A DNA stretch of 64,000 nt from Scenedesmus sp. ARA3 (Eukaryota; Chlorophyta; Chlorophyceae; Sphaeropleales; Scenedesmaceae), in assembly GCA_004335835.1 (NCBI GenBank), contig RWJK01001623.1:125144-189143 (forward strand), given 5' to 3'. Both the position numbers and the translations under genes were made by a program. Under the pieces are notes generated by a model. The model ran no database searches and was not told the DNA's origin. It saw only the letters and a list, made by a program, of their open reading frames with translations. How positions within the stretch are numbered: position 1 is the first letter of the stretch; each line of letters opens with the position of its first letter. Shown piece after piece: positions 1-13,100 of this stretch.

Positions 1-726
1 GCTGATACCCATGCAAACTGCAAACACCCACAAAATCACATCAATCGCAGCAATGATAATCGCACAGTCGCCAAGCAGTCGCCCAGCACCACCTAAACAG
101 CACAGTTTAACACCCAGCACCGCTTCACAGCATGCGTGCTGGCTACGAAGCGGACACAGAGCAGGGCGCGTGTGACTGCAGTTTTCTGCCATCGCAGCTG
201 CCCTTGCTAACCCCAAAGTAACTGCCCTGTCACAGCCTTGCACTAGGCAAGGCATGGCATTGCCCGGAAATTCCGCAACCAATGAGCTGGCTGATGGCTG
301 ATGGATCAAGCGGTTGCCCAATGAGCCTGTCATTGGCTATGAAACGGGCTGTGTTCCCGTCGTGTAACACACACATCGTGAAAATCGTGAGCCACGAAGT
401 CGTGCCGGCCACAACCCAAACGCGATGAGCAGCCACAAGCTTCAGAGGCTTGAGCTTGGAGGCACGGGGCCGATGGCACCATTGCTACGGCATTGAAGGT
501 GACACAGCACGATACTCTCAGCTGACAACACACTAACAAGCTGTAGACCACAGCCTGACCAATCAAGCCACTTACAACACCACATACACTCACCACCACG
601 GCCCAGGACAGCTGTGCCCTGCCCAATACAGCAGGCGACCGAGCTGACACTCCAACTAACACTGCACAGACAGTCACTGTCATAGCTCAGTGAGCTATGC
701 CATGCTGCGCGTGCACTACTTTGCCA
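1..726. other. Flanking sequence without recognised gene
   Basis: I see no convincing exon here. The short open frames lack splice-compatible partners or recognisable protein sequence. It lies just 3' of the acetyltransferase gene on the minus strand, so part of it is probably that gene's 3' UTR. Confidence 0.4.
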
Positions 727-2215
727 CTAGTGAGCAGGCGGGCACACGATCTTGTAAAAGTCGTCCATGCCTACCATAGTATAGCCCTGCGTCTCATAGA
801 ACCAGTGATCATAGGCATAGATGTACACCATTGAGTTGGGACCAAAGAAGTCCATGGCAGCTTTCTCAACCAGCTGCAGCAAAGCCTTGCCATACTTCTT
901 GCCCCTGCAGTCGCTGCGCACCTCAAGCAGCTCAACATGCAGCCCACCAGCAAAGTACGTGTCTGAGGGCTCTGCATAAGGGCAGAAGGTCCCGTTTGCA
1001 CGTGTCACCAGCGAGTGGGAGCCATCAGCAGCCCTAGTGTGCAGAGAAACAGACCATGAAGCCAACGGCATGCCGTATCCATCTCCATCTATACCATGTT
1101 CTGGCTGCGTCCTGACGCACCACCACAGGGGCAACCCCGCGGCAGTGGCATTGCCGCCACCATTGCCACTGCTGCCACCACGGCCACCAACACTGCTGCC
1201 ACCGCTGCTGCCACTGCCGCAGCCTGGCCACTGCCCCACAGTGAATGTGTTGCGCGGCACTGCAAACACGCGCACCCGCGAGCTCCCTGCCTCCTTGCAG
1301 ATGAGGTCTGTGTCCCACTCCATGCCTACAGCACCATCCAGGAGTGCGGCCATTACTGCGTCCTCTACCCAACGGCGCTCCTGGACACTGCCGTGGTGGT
1401 TGCGCATGGTCAGCCACACTAACGCGTGCGTCTTTGAGGGGTCCCAGTCACCTGACTCCCACAGCAGAGCTGAGCTGACCTCCCTCCAGTCGCCGATGTA
1501 GGAGCTGTCACCGCATGCGTGAGCCGCAGACATGTCCTCGTAGTCGTCCTCATCATACTCCTCCTCGTCGGAGCAGCCGTCTGAGCTTGGGAACTCGGGC
1601 GCTGGCTGTCCCAGCTCTCTGGCAAGGGCGGTGATGAAGGCCCTCCTCACTGGCATTGCGGGCATCTCTTTGACTGGGAGGCAGATCTGGTAGCAGACGC
1701 CAGCTTCACCTGCAACGCGGCAGCAAAGAAGAGAGGTGTGTCAGGTGATGATGGACGCTGGATGAAGCTCACTTTTGATCAGCGTGTTTCAATCGTCTGC
1801 TTGCATCTGGTGATTTGCAGCACGTGCATTGACGACACCTCAAATGGTATGTTGCCTGCCGATGATGTCGACCCACTGCAGTAAGCATGCAGGATAGTTG
1901 CGGATGTCAGCAATGGCTGCTGCTTGCAGGGCCCTAGGGTGATTTACACACACAAATGCTGTACAGCTGATGTCTGGCTCCAGATGTGCCTGGAATCTAC
2001 TCACCTGGCTTCTCAAGTGCCTCAGGCAGGCCAGCGATGTCCCATGCTGACTCGTCATCACCCCAGCGAAGCTCCCAGTCAGCTGGCACTGCTGCCTGGT
2101 CAGGATCATGAGCCTGCGCAGCTGCAGCAGCTCCTGCCTGGCCAGGGCCATGAACATGAACCGGAGCAGCTGCTGCGGTAGCCGCCGCCACAGCCATGAA
2201 TTTGGTGAAGGCCAT
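727..2215 (-). CDS. GNAT-family N-acetyltransferase-like protein, two exons
   Basis: The model has exon 1 at 2215-2005 and exon 2 at 1709-727, joined by a GTGAGT donor and a TTGCAG acceptor with phase 1 kept. It gives about 397 residues. The C-terminal part contains VELLEVRSD followed by RGKKYGKALLQLVEKAA, which resembles the acetyl-CoA-binding motif A (R/Q-x-x-G-x-G/A) of GNAT enzymes, then a strand and YDHWFYETQGY, a typical GNAT end. The middle holds an acidic Glu/Asp/Tyr stretch near residues 95-115 and a Gly/Ser linker encoded by GCC-type repeats near 1145-1215. The N-terminus is Ala-rich and might be a targeting peptide, but ATG 2215 is only the first in-frame ATG after the upstream sequence and an earlier exon is possible. 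The substrate cannot be told from sequence. The family call is moderate; the exon structure is good. Confidence 0.6.
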
Positions 2216-3777
2216 GAGACCGAGCAAAGGGTTGTCGCGAAGTCTACTCGGGTTAACCAGCAACGTTGCTCAACCTGGAAAGCGAAGACAAGGATGTGTG
2301 GGTTCGAGGCATCGAGGGATGAGCAAATCCATAAGATAAATGGCATACGTGCCGCAGTATAGTTTATACGCAGCATGATGTATCGTTGGGAACTCTGAAT
2401 GACCAGGCGCAACATCAGCCGCTCTCGGCAAGGCACAGCACGCACAGCACACCAAGCTTGATACCATCTGGTAAGCCAGCTGAAGAAGCCAATCACCGCA
2501 CATCTTCGTAAAGTGTCCAAAAGCTCTCTCCTTATGTATTAGTCAATCGTGTCAGCCACAGAGACCCTGTCAGCCGTGCCTGATGTCAGTGGTGCTGGGC
2601 TCAGCTGCAGATGTTTGTACGTAAATCCTACAAAGGGCAGTATAGAGCAAATAAAGGTGCACGGGCCTTTAATGACCCAGCGCAGTGGACGGTAAGACTC
2701 AACATAACAGTACTAGGTAGTTACGGTATGTCAGCGAGAGAAGCTGGGCTATTCTTGCTTCATCTGTGCCTCGGCGACGCGCCTGATGCAGAGCAGCCCG
2801 AAACGTGTTTCATGTTGGTGTGTGCAAGTGCCTCGTGCCGTGAAAACGTGCTCAGTGCGACAGTAAGCTGCATGTGACGGGACCGTGCGTGCCAAAACGT
2901 GCGCGCTGCAAAGATGACCCTTGCAGGTGTCGATGCAAAAGGTGTTAACTGGAAGACTAGAGGCACCAGATCTGCAAAAAGCAGTTGGGACTGTTGGCGT
3001 CTGGCTCGTGGTTTGTATGTTTGTCAGCTGTGACTCACAGCCTCGGAGGCGGTACAACTGTCCATCTCACCTCATCTCTGGTGCCAAGCCCACGCAATGC
3101 ATCACAATCATATACTTACTTTCGCAAACTTTCGTAAAGACTGGAGCTGTGCCACACCAGAAGGAGGATGGCCGTGTGACGGCAGTACCAGCAACTTGTT
3201 GCACTCTGCTGCATCATGATGACATGCAGGTTCAAATGCTTCAGCAAGGGCTGCATGAGCACCATCAGAAACGGCCTTACGATGCATTTGCAACGCGTTT
3301 GTCGAATGCGCAAGCCTGCCAAACCACACGCTGTGCTACGCACGCAATACTTGATCAGGCACTGCAGTCATGACCCTCAGCAGTTTGATCGACTCGCACG
3401 CACACACACACAGATGTCAAATCTTTGCTACAAACATCTGCAGATTTTAGCAATTGCGCAGCTGCACCTGTTGAAACTGCAGATTGAGACCATCAATGCC
3501 AGCTCAGGCATACAACAGCAGCCCATATACGCTTGAGCAATAGCAATCCTGAGCATGACAATAATGACACGAACAGGCGTAGCCTGCAAGGCCGTAACAC
3601 CAGTCAAGAAAGCATAGAATATATATTCAGCTTCACAGTGAACGCAGGCCACTGGTGCCCTGTGTATCGACAACTTGTAGGCTTGTAGGCTATAGGCTTG
3701 AAAGCACAACTACATGGTGCACCAGACGCAGCTTGCTGCTGCACTCACTGCAGGTACACTCCTGTGCCGTGTCCTTG

Positions 3778-3778
<1 letters not shown>
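2216..3778. other. Intergenic region between acetyltransferase and cytochrome c lyase genes
   Basis: No coding region can be supported in these 1.5 kb. The open frames are short, overlap on both strands and have no recognisable protein. The left part may hold the promoter of the minus-strand acetyltransferase gene. The right end runs into the CTG tract and the copied tail of the heme lyase gene. Confidence 0.4.

Positions 3779-3865
<87 letters not shown>
3779..3865. repeat. Uninterrupted (CTG)29 triplet tract
   Basis: Twenty-nine CTG units in a row, followed by interrupted CTG/CCG triplets to about 3890. The tract lies in the 3' flank of the heme lyase gene, next to a decayed copy of that gene's last exon. 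It opens reading frames on both strands (poly-Cys, poly-Ala, poly-Gln) that are artefacts. It is the longest pure triplet run in the window and is likely length-variable between strains. Confidence 0.95.
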
Positions 3866-3867
<2 letters not shown>

Positions 3868-3959
3868 GCTGCCGCTGCCGCCGCCGCGGCGCTGGTCTGC
3901 AGTACACATTCGCCGCCGCATTACACTGGGCAGTTGCTGCTGCTGCCTGTGCTGGTGCA

Positions 3960-4258
3960 GTGCCGAAGCGCCCCGAGGACGTCCCAGTCACCGGCAAGGC
4001 AGCCCCCACTCTGCCATCTTCCCCTACACGCCCATCTCTCCGCAATATCCAGCTGCCACTGTTGCTCAGCAGTGCCGCTGCGCTGCTGATGCTGATGCTG
4101 CTGCGGCGGCGCTGGAGGGTGAAAGGCGCTAGCGCCCTGTCACGACTGCGCAGTCGCTACTGCTTGCGCTGCTGGTGATCTCCCACAGGCCTCAAGTACG
4201 TGCCAGTAACCTGGCAAGGCAGCTAACCTCATATACACACCCATAATCACGCGATGCA

Positions 4259-4289
<31 letters not shown>

Positions 4290-4490
4290 AGTGGGCGGAA
4301 CGACTGCCCCGTAGCTGCCTGCGCTGCTGCTGGCGCGCTGCCGAAGCGCCCCGAAGACGTGCCCGTCACAGGACACGGCAGGCCCCACTCCGCAAAGTTC
4401 CTGTACACCCCCATCTTCACCCGGTCGATCGCTGCCTGCGGCGAGTCCAGCGCAGGCCGAGTGACAACTTCCAAGGCCTCGGCGCTGCCC
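3960..4490 (-). pseudogene. Tandem, progressively decayed copies of the heme lyase C-terminal coding end
   Basis: Three further versions of the last ~150 bp of the heme lyase gene (functional copy 4570-4722) lie downstream. The copy at 4338-4490 is almost intact and still reads [20 protein letters not shown] on the minus strand. The copy at 3960-4045 keeps only the part from [12 protein letters not shown] onwards. The fragment at 4184-4257 is heavily degraded. CTG/CAG runs border or lie close to most copies. None is joined to upstream exons, so they are probably untranslated, although alternative 3' exon use cannot be excluded. Confidence 0.85.
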
Positions 4491-4544
4491 CTGCTGCTGC
4501 AGCTGTTGCTGCAGCGCTCATGTGCAGGCTACGCTCGCACCCTA

Positions 4545-6220
4545 TTACGACTGCGCAGTTGCTGCTGGTGCGCTGCCAAAGCGCCCCGAGGACGTCCCCG
4601 TCACTGGGCACGGCAGCCCCCACTCCGCAAACTTCCTGTACACGCCCATCTTCACCCGGTCAATTGCTGCCTGCGGGGAGTCCAGCGCGGGCCGAGTGAC
4701 CACCTCAAAGGCCTCTGCGCTGCCTGCCTTGTCGTCGTAAAAGTAGAAGTCGATCACGTAGCGCACCTCGCTGCCGCAGCGGTCAACGACCCAGTCGTGC
4801 CGGTCAAACGGCAGCTCACCCGTCAGCCAGCTGCGTATCCGCGCCAGGGGGCTGCAAGTGAAGGCGGCAGCAGCAGCAGCAGCAGCAGCAGATGCCATGC
4901 AGCAGGGCAGACATGATGAGGATTTATGAAAGACACTGTTGCAGATATTACTGCATGAGGCGCAACACAAAAATGGGGTGGGTGAATGTTTGCGCAGGGA
5001 GGGGGAATGTTTGCGCATAGCGGCTGTGCAACAACTCGAATGCAGCTAGTGTGGCGTGCTGACCTTTGTAACGCTACCGCTGCTGCTGCAGCTGCTGCAA
5101 CACGAGTGAAGTGCCCACTGTGCTATCGTCAATGCTGCTGCTACTGCCACCACCACCACTGCTGCTGCTGCTGCTGCTGCTGCGCCCCACCTGAGGTCGT
5201 GCGGCCTGCCCTGGAAGCGCAGCAGCTGCGCGTGCTTGCACTCCTCGCAGTGCAGCTGCTCCCAGTCCTGCACCGTCTGCCAGGTCGCCTCGTTCATGGC
5301 TGCAGCAGGAAACGAAACCCCCAGCAACACAGGGAATATTGTAAAAGACAAATATGGCAACTACGTACTAGAGATCCTGTCCAAGTAAAAGCAAAGTATC
5401 GGCAACGCAGTCGTTAGAATTGGCCAAGGTCCTGACAGCCCCACTGCACAGCCTGACCGCTACTGAACACCAACAAACAGTGCATGCTGCGCATCTGCAG
5501 CAAGCTCTCTAGCTCTGCAGCAACAACAGGACACACATGCTGCTGTTCGCCGCCTCCCCTGCCTCACCGTTGTGTGCGCGCACGACGGCGTCCATCTGCT
5601 CCTCTGCCACGTCATCACCCTTGCCCTTGCGCCGCAGCGCTGCAGTACACGGGTGTCACCACCACCGGCGCAGCAGAAGACCAGTCAGGAGACCAATTGT
5701 CATCCTGGGAGTTGAGAAGAAATCATGGGCTGCTATATGCAGCCAGCAATGCTGGCGGTTTGCGTCAGCACTCACATGCTGTGAGGCTGGTGCGACTGCT
5801 GAGCTGTGGAGATGCGGAGAACTCACCGTTGAAGAACATCTGCGGTGATGGGTACAGCCAGGTGGCGTCTGTGCCACCCTTTGGGATGGTTGACTGTATC
5901 CTCTCAGTGGACAGCAGCTTGCGTTGACCAGGGCATGGCTGCTGGTTGGCTTCTAGAGGCATGTTGTTTTTGGGGTCCAGAAGGTCTGTACCCTGCAGTG
6001 CTGATAGCGGGCTGGGGCATGCCTGCTGCGCGGCTGGGTCGTTTATACGCTGCGAGTAGACGTTGTAGATGGCTGGATTGCGGTAGTTCTCGGGAACAGG
6101 GCAGCGCGACTCTGCTGCTGCTGCTACCCCCTGCTGCTGCACTACAGGCGGTCCATCTGTGCTGCTGATTACGACTGATTGACTACTTAAACTCGTTTCC
6201 TTGCTGGCAGATGCGCCCAT
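4545..6220 (-). CDS. HCCS: Holocytochrome c synthase (cytochrome c-type heme lyase)
   Basis: Four exons (6220-5827, 5639-5568, 5299-5191, 4851-4545) with phase-consistent GT-AG junctions give 293 residues, normal for the family. The enzyme attaches heme covalently to apocytochrome c (and c1 in some lineages) in the mitochondrial intermembrane space. Visible hallmarks are Cys-Pro heme-regulatory motifs ([14 protein letters not shown]), the block [61 protein letters not shown] and [16 protein letters not shown] followed by [11 protein letters not shown], then [11 protein letters not shown] near the end. The start ATG begins MGASASKE, as in soluble or peripherally attached homologues. After DRVKM the tail ([12 protein letters not shown] and beyond) is the segment that has been copied downstream. 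It lies in tandem 3' of the eIF3a gene on the same strand. Confidence 0.93.
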
Positions 6221-7109
6221 GCTGGCAGGCTAGCGAGTGAGTAGTGCTTGTAGTAGCGTGTCAATTGTTGGCTGCTCAGTTTGTGGCACAAGTCTTGACG
6301 AGCTACAGAGAAATCCCAAGTCGTAATCGAAGCGCATGTGCCAGAAGCGCAACCTGCTGGCACATTTTCCATCCGATTACTAGCCCCAACCCCGATGACA
6401 GTCTTTGACACATGACACATGACAGATGGCAAGACCCAGACGTGACTGGCGAGCAGCTGTGCGGCATGCAGGACTGTCCCGAAGCATGTCTAGCATGATG
6501 ACGTCGCTTGCTTGTCAGACCGGCTCCTTTTCACCTGCCCTGACCAGCTGGCCTCAGATTCACTTCTGCTGGATGTGCATTTGCAGTGTGCAGAGCAGGA
6601 GTGCTGCATGGCACCCAGTGGGTCTGACTGGTTGACAGATCTCACACTCAAGTGAAAACTAACAATCGCTTCTGACAGCATCAGATGATCCGTAACCAGC
6701 AGGGGCTATAAAATCATTACCAGCACCTGAACCTGGTGGCAGGTCCTCAACAGCATACCAACGTGTGCATAGACAACTGCCTAGTTTCAAACACAAGCCA
6801 CAAAGCGTTGCACGCCAGCAGTTTGGCACAACACAAACATCCCACTAGACCCGGGACAAGATGCAAGCACACGCACACCCACATATGCCTGAAACACACC
6901 CACATCACACACGCAGCCTACCTACCCAACCCCGCTAGCCCCTGCGAAGTCCCTTTCCCATGCCCCGCAACTGACCCGAACAGCAATGCCAGCACACCAC
7001 TGCCGCTTCAGCACCACAAGGTGAAACCGCTTGGCAACAGAACCCTGCATCAGCCATAATGTTAGAACCTTGGCTGTGGCACCACACCACGGCTCCGCAT
7101 CCAGCCACT

Positions 7110-10100
7110 CTACCACTTGCTGCCACCGCCGCCGGCAGCACCGCGCCTGCTGGGTGGCACGTAGCCGCCACCGCCGCTGCGTGGAGGCTCATCCCGGTCC
7201 CTGCGCTCTTCCCGCCGCTCCTCACTGCGCTGAGCAGCAGCAGCAGCGCCCGGCTCCTCACCACCAGCCTGCCCCCGCCTGAAGGCAGGCACAAACTTGC
7301 CACCGCCGCTGCTGCTGCCGCCGGCTGCTGCAGCAGGCGCAGCGCCGTCCCTGCGGCCCCACCTATCCTCCTCTGCTGCTGCTGGCCGCGGTGCTGCTGC
7401 TGCTGCTGCAGGGCGCTCGCTGCGCCAGTCAGCCGCCGGCGCTGCCGATGCTGCTGCTGCTGGTGCGCCGCCGCCTGCTGCTGCTGGTGCGCCGCCGCCT
7501 GCTGCTGCTGCTTCTGCCTCCATCTTCTTGCGCAGCGCAGGAGGAATGAACCTGTTGCCGCCGCCGCCGTCGCCTGCTGCTGCTGCTGCAGGTGCTGCTG
7601 GGGCTGTGCGGCCAGCCAGGATTGCTTCCTTCTCCTCCTTGAGCTTGCGCTCGATCTCCTCCTCGCGTGCGCGCTGCTTGGCTGCTGCCTCCTCTGCCTT
7701 GCGGCGCTGCTCCTCGCGCTCGGCCTTCTTGCGCTCCTCCTCTGCTGCACGGCGCTGCTCCTCAATCTCAGCGATCTGCAGGCAAAGGTGTGCATACGTA
7801 TGTTGGTGACACAGTGCGAGATTGCCAGAGATGCGAAGACTTGCACAAGAACCAACGCCATTGAGCACTATGCGCAACAAGAGGGCCAGTGCAGGGTGTG
7901 CGTGCGTGACAGGAAAGCTCACATGACTCATGCCAGCCGCTTCTGACTTGCACATGTCCAAATACGGGACATGCGCCAGTCAGTAGCGGCTGGCATGAGT
8001 TTTTTTACCCAACCCCACGTTTTCGAGCTGAAGAAGGTTGCACTACCATTACATTCTGCAGAATTGATTGCTTCTTCTTGATGTTTGTACGCAGTCTTTG
8101 GTTCTGAACCTCAATGCCGCATCTGTTGTAGACAACCAGTGCAGCCGCTACCTGCCCTGCGCCACGGCCCCACCTCCGCCTCCACCTGTGCCCTGCGCTT
8201 GGCAAACTCCTGGCGGCGGTCGATCTGATCAAACATCTGTATAAATATAGCAACCAACAGCTGCTATATCCATTTATCTCGCCGCCTCACCTTGGCCTCC
8301 ACCTACGCCCTGCTGCGCTTGACAAATTCCTGGCGACGGTCTGATCGAATACTTCAAACATGAAACCGACAACTGCTCAAACAAACTTCATAGCTTTCCC
8401 GCCTCACCTTGGCCTCCACCTGCGCGCGGCTGCGCTTGACAAACTCCTGGCGGCGGTCGATCTCGCGCTTGACCTTGCGCGCCGCGCGCCGCTCCGCCAG
8501 CAGCCGCTCGCGCTGCTTGCGCAGGCCCTCAAACTCCTCAGCACGGCGACTGATGATCAGCGCGGCAAACGAGCTCTTGTCCTCGCCCATGCGCACCAGC
8601 CTGCAGGAGCAGCAGAGTATCCGCAAATTGGAAACTATGTCAACACATGCAAACATACATTGCCAAATGCAGACGCTGAGCAATGCCCTCAAACTTTCCG
8701 CCTGGCGGGAAGTGAGCAGCGCGGCAAAGGAGGGCTTGTCCTCGCCCATGCGCACCAGCCTGCAACGGGAGAGATGCAGGGGCAGCGGCAAGCAACACAG
8801 GGGTTACAAGAAGACACGCATCATGAGAGCTGAGTATTGCCTTGGGATATCTTGGTTTGCAGCATCCAGAAGAGCCCCTACACACCCACACAGGATTGTA
8901 GTGGTATGTGCAGCATCATGCGGATACGCAGTCCCTGGCACACGCAACAGCAGACCAACAGCAGCAACCTGCAGCACACCACACTGCACACACTGGCGAC
9001 ATGTCGCGAGCCGCCACTGCTCAAACACATAAAGAAAGAAGCCGCTGCAAGAATTGGAAGATGGAGCCTCACCGCTGCTTCTCCTGGATGTCCACCTCCC
9101 AGGCCAGCCGGTGCGCCTCAGCCTGCTGCTGCTGCTGCTGCTCGTGGAAGGCCTTGTCGTCCTGCAGGCGGGCCTGGTAGGCGGCCTCCAGCAGGGGGGC
9201 CTCCTCCTCACGCCTTGCACGCTCCAGGTGGTCCATGTTCTTGGCCAGGCGCGCCAGCTTGCGCTCAAGCTCCTGTGAAGAGAATCACAGCACACAATGA
9301 TGGCAAAGTGTCATTTGATGGTGGTGACAATGGTCCATGTTCTTGGCCAGGCGCGCCAGCTTGCGCTCCACCTCGTTTGTAAAACAAGCCACATGCACAC
9401 AGCACGTAGAGCCCATCAACACCAAATCAATGCGCAGGCCGTCGTTGTGCGTACTCCTGCATCCAGGGGTAAGGTAGCCTACTTCAACGCACGCGGCATT
9501 AAGCGGGGCTGCTGCAATTGTTGCTGGTGCTGCTGCTGACGATTGCCACGTACAGCTCCAAACACTAAGTGTTCATAACCTGCTGCTCCTCAGCTGCCCA
9601 GCACCATCCAGCGCATCGCCGCACCTGTGCCTCCTTGAGCCGCTCGCTGAGTGCCTCCTGCATGAGCGCCTTGCGGTCCAGCTTGTCGCCGTCCTTCACC
9701 TGCGGGTGGGCAGGCAGCAGCAGCAGCACGCAGCAGAGGCAGCAGCAGCACCAACACAGGTACGGTCAGTATGGAACATGCCAGCATGCCAACATGCACA
9801 CGCACTATACAAGCAGCTCAAGCAGATACTGTAAGGGTGGGCAGCAGCTGGCAGCAGCATCTCAACACCTTGGCACTGCGCAGAGGCACCCTATTTTTTA
9901 CAAACACCACAAAAGAAGCCGGCTCACCAGCGCGCCGGCCTTGCCCTTGCGCCGCGTCTGCTCCAGCAGCTGCCGCGCCTCCTCCATCTCCTGCTCCTCC
10001 AGCTCGCGCTCCAGCCGCTCCTTCTCACGCCGCGCAGCCTCCTCGCGGCGCCGCCGCTCCTCCAGCATCTCCTGCTCGCGCGCCGCCGCCACGCGCTTGC

Positions 10101-13100
10101 GCTCCTCCTCGCGCTCCGCCTCCATCATGGCGGCCTCGGCCTGCTCCTTGCGCTTCTCAATGACCTGCAACACATACAGTTTAATGTTGAGATTATGATA
10201 GTAATTTATATTATGTTTGAGATGTTTAAATTCAGCAGGATGGTGCATACGCAGCAGCAGGCATGCTGCTGCGCAAGCATGACATGTCGTCCTTCTGCTG
10301 CTAGCTGTTCGCTAGCACCCCAAAACAGTGCTAGCACCCAAACAGGCGCACCTGCTTGCGCGCCAGCAGCCTGCTGTGCTCCTTGGAGATGTTCTCGCGG
10401 CACAGCGCCAGCACGGCCGCGCGCTGCTGCTCCGCGGCGGGTGCCGGGGCCGGGTCAGTCATGGCTGCAGCCTTGGCCAGGCGCTTGGCCAGCAGCGAGA
10501 GGTGGCTGCGCACCTTGTCGCTCTCAAGCTGCTGGCTGCCAAAGTGCAGCGTGCCGTTGCGGTGGTCCACGCGCATCTGCGGCAGTAGAGACAGGGTGGA
10601 CAGGCACGAAGCAAGGCAGTGAGTCGATGTGATGAGCACACAGCTGCTGGCTATCGAAGTGCAACATGCCGTTGCGGTGGTGCACGGCATCCGCAGCCAT
10701 GTGAAACGCACGCAGGGTGGGCACGAGGCGATGCACGGCAACAGGGTGCGCGCGCGCACACTTGTGTACCACATTACTGTTGCATCCCCTGGTTTAGATA
10801 CACTTGCATGCCCTCTCACCTGCAGGTAGTCGTACTTGACTGCATCCACCACCACCGCCTCCACGTCCCCAAAGGGCATGAAGGGCACCAGCTTGGCCAG
10901 CTCGGCGATGTTCATGGTGCTGTACACCTCGCTCAGCTGCTTCAGCGCGCGCAGCACGGCGGCGCGCTTGAGGCTGGCCACGTACTGCGCCATGGCCAGG
11001 TCCTTCACGGGGGAGGCGGCGCTCATGGGGCTGGAGATGGCCTGCGGGAGGGGGATCGGCATACAGGGCAATGGGTTGGCTTCTGGGCTTTTGAATTGGG
11101 GTTGAATGGAGGGTACTGCAACATGGCCAGGTCCTTGCTGATTGCACGCAAACAGCTAGCCCGGGCCAAGAAGCCGACTGTTCCAACAAGCACGCTGCCA
11201 CAGAAACACACCTCAAGGCCTGGCAGCTACACAGCAAGCAGCCATGCACCAGCAACTGGGCTGCTTCAAGAAAGAGTTCACCAGCACACCCACCTCCAGG
11301 CTCGCCAGCAGCGGGTCCAGCTTCTTGCACAACAAGCAACCATGCGCAGGCGCTAAGCAACAAGCACAGCCATGCGCAGCTGCTAGGCATACTGTTACAT
11401 ACGGTTACATGACACCCACCTCCAGGCTCGCCAGCAGCGGGTCCAGCTTCTTGCACAGCTCCAGCGGGTTGAACTCGCTGGTCAGCAGCTCGTAGGCGGA
11501 CCGCACCTCAGGCGGCACCAGCGCCAGCAGGTTCATGCTGTTGATGCTGCTCACCAGCGCGCTGCGCGTCAGGATGGAGCGGAAGTCCACGCGCTTGTCC
11601 TGCAAGCGGCAGCACAGCAACAAAAGGTGGGCAGGAAAGAGTGGTCAGTTAGTATAAGATCCAACCATCAGTGAAAACAATCGCTGCGCTGAGGCCCACA
11701 GTGCTGGCCATGCGGATGTGCTGCTTATGGCATAGTCATGCTCCCCTCATCTGTCAAGCGGCAGTCGCAACCCCAAATCACCACGCTGAAACCCAGGGTG
11801 TTGGCCACCCACATCCACTGCTGCTGAGCTCACAAAGCACTGTACAACATGTGTTGTGCACTCACCATAACACTCTGCTGCAGCACCACCCACCACGCTG
11901 AAGCCCACGCCACACACATCCACTGCTGCTGAGCTCACAAAGTATTGGCAATACTTTGTGCATTCACTATACACTCTGCTGCAGCCGCACCCACCACGGA
12001 GAAGCCCAGGATGTTGGCCATGCGGATGGTGCGCTCCTTCTCCTGCTCGTGGCTGGGCTCGTCCACGCGCCCAAACAGCTGCCGCTCGTACGGCAGGATG
12101 CTCAGCGTGGCCAGCACCACGCTGGTTGCCATCATCTGCGTTACAACAATGACAAAAATGACAATAAGGCAAATTCGTATGAATCCTTGATTTCAAGAAC
12201 CAAGGCGAGGGCATTGTTACGTAGTGTCAAGCTATGCTGGCCCAGGAGAAACCTGCTGATGTTTCCTGATGCTCCCAAGTGGGCTGTTCATGCAGGCACA
12301 GCAATGCAACGGCACGTCGTCAAGCGATGGACGTACCTGCGTGTCGCTGGAGGTCAGGTTCTTGTTGAAGGAGCGGGAGAAGTTGAAGAGCTTCAGCCAG
12401 GCGTAGGCGTGGTACAGGTAGGACTGGCTGACCGCAAAGATCTGCGTGAGGCGGCTGCGGGGAGGTATGGATAGCGAGGGAGGTGGTGCGCAGAAAGTGG
12501 CAGGCAGGCGGAGGAAAGTCAACATGAGCAAAGGGTTATGGGATGTGCTGGGCGGAAAGGGATAAGCATGGTGCAGCACCTGCATCGGTGTTCAAGGACC
12601 ACAGCTGCCGGTGGGTGCTGGAACCGCAACGTTGCAGCAATCCTTCTGCTGTTGAATTCAAGTGCTCGCCCACATGCCAGCACTTCACAGCTGCTTCGGC
12701 TAGCGCTGCCAAGACAATCCATCCATCAATCAGCACAGCGTCCGCCGATAGGAAGCATTGCTTTTTGTCCACCCGCCGCACACACCTGTAGTAGGTGGCC
12801 ATCATCTGCTGCTTGGGCTGGCGCTTGCCCAGCGCGATGAGCGCCTGGATGTCCTCCACGCTGCGGAAGGCCTCCGCCCACATGCCCAGCTCGCACGCCG
12901 TTTTCAGCTGCTCAAAGCGCGTCTCCAGGAACAGGTTGAGGCTCTCCGGCTGCGTGATGTCGCGCTGCTCGCGGTACCTGGAACACATATTGGCAGAGGC
13001 AGCAGCAGCAGCAGGGAGGCAGCAGTAGGTTAGCATGCATGCAAGGAACAGATTGAGCGACTCGGGCTGCGTGATGTCGCGCTGCTCGCGGTACCTGCGG

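Noticed and set aside
2216..2263. Earlier start of the acetyltransferase at 2263
   Set aside because: The codon is TTG; the first in-frame ATG is 2215.
3714..4178. Poly-Cys and poly-Ala open frames around 3780-3870
   Set aside because: They are frame shadows of the CTG tract with no flanking exon structure.
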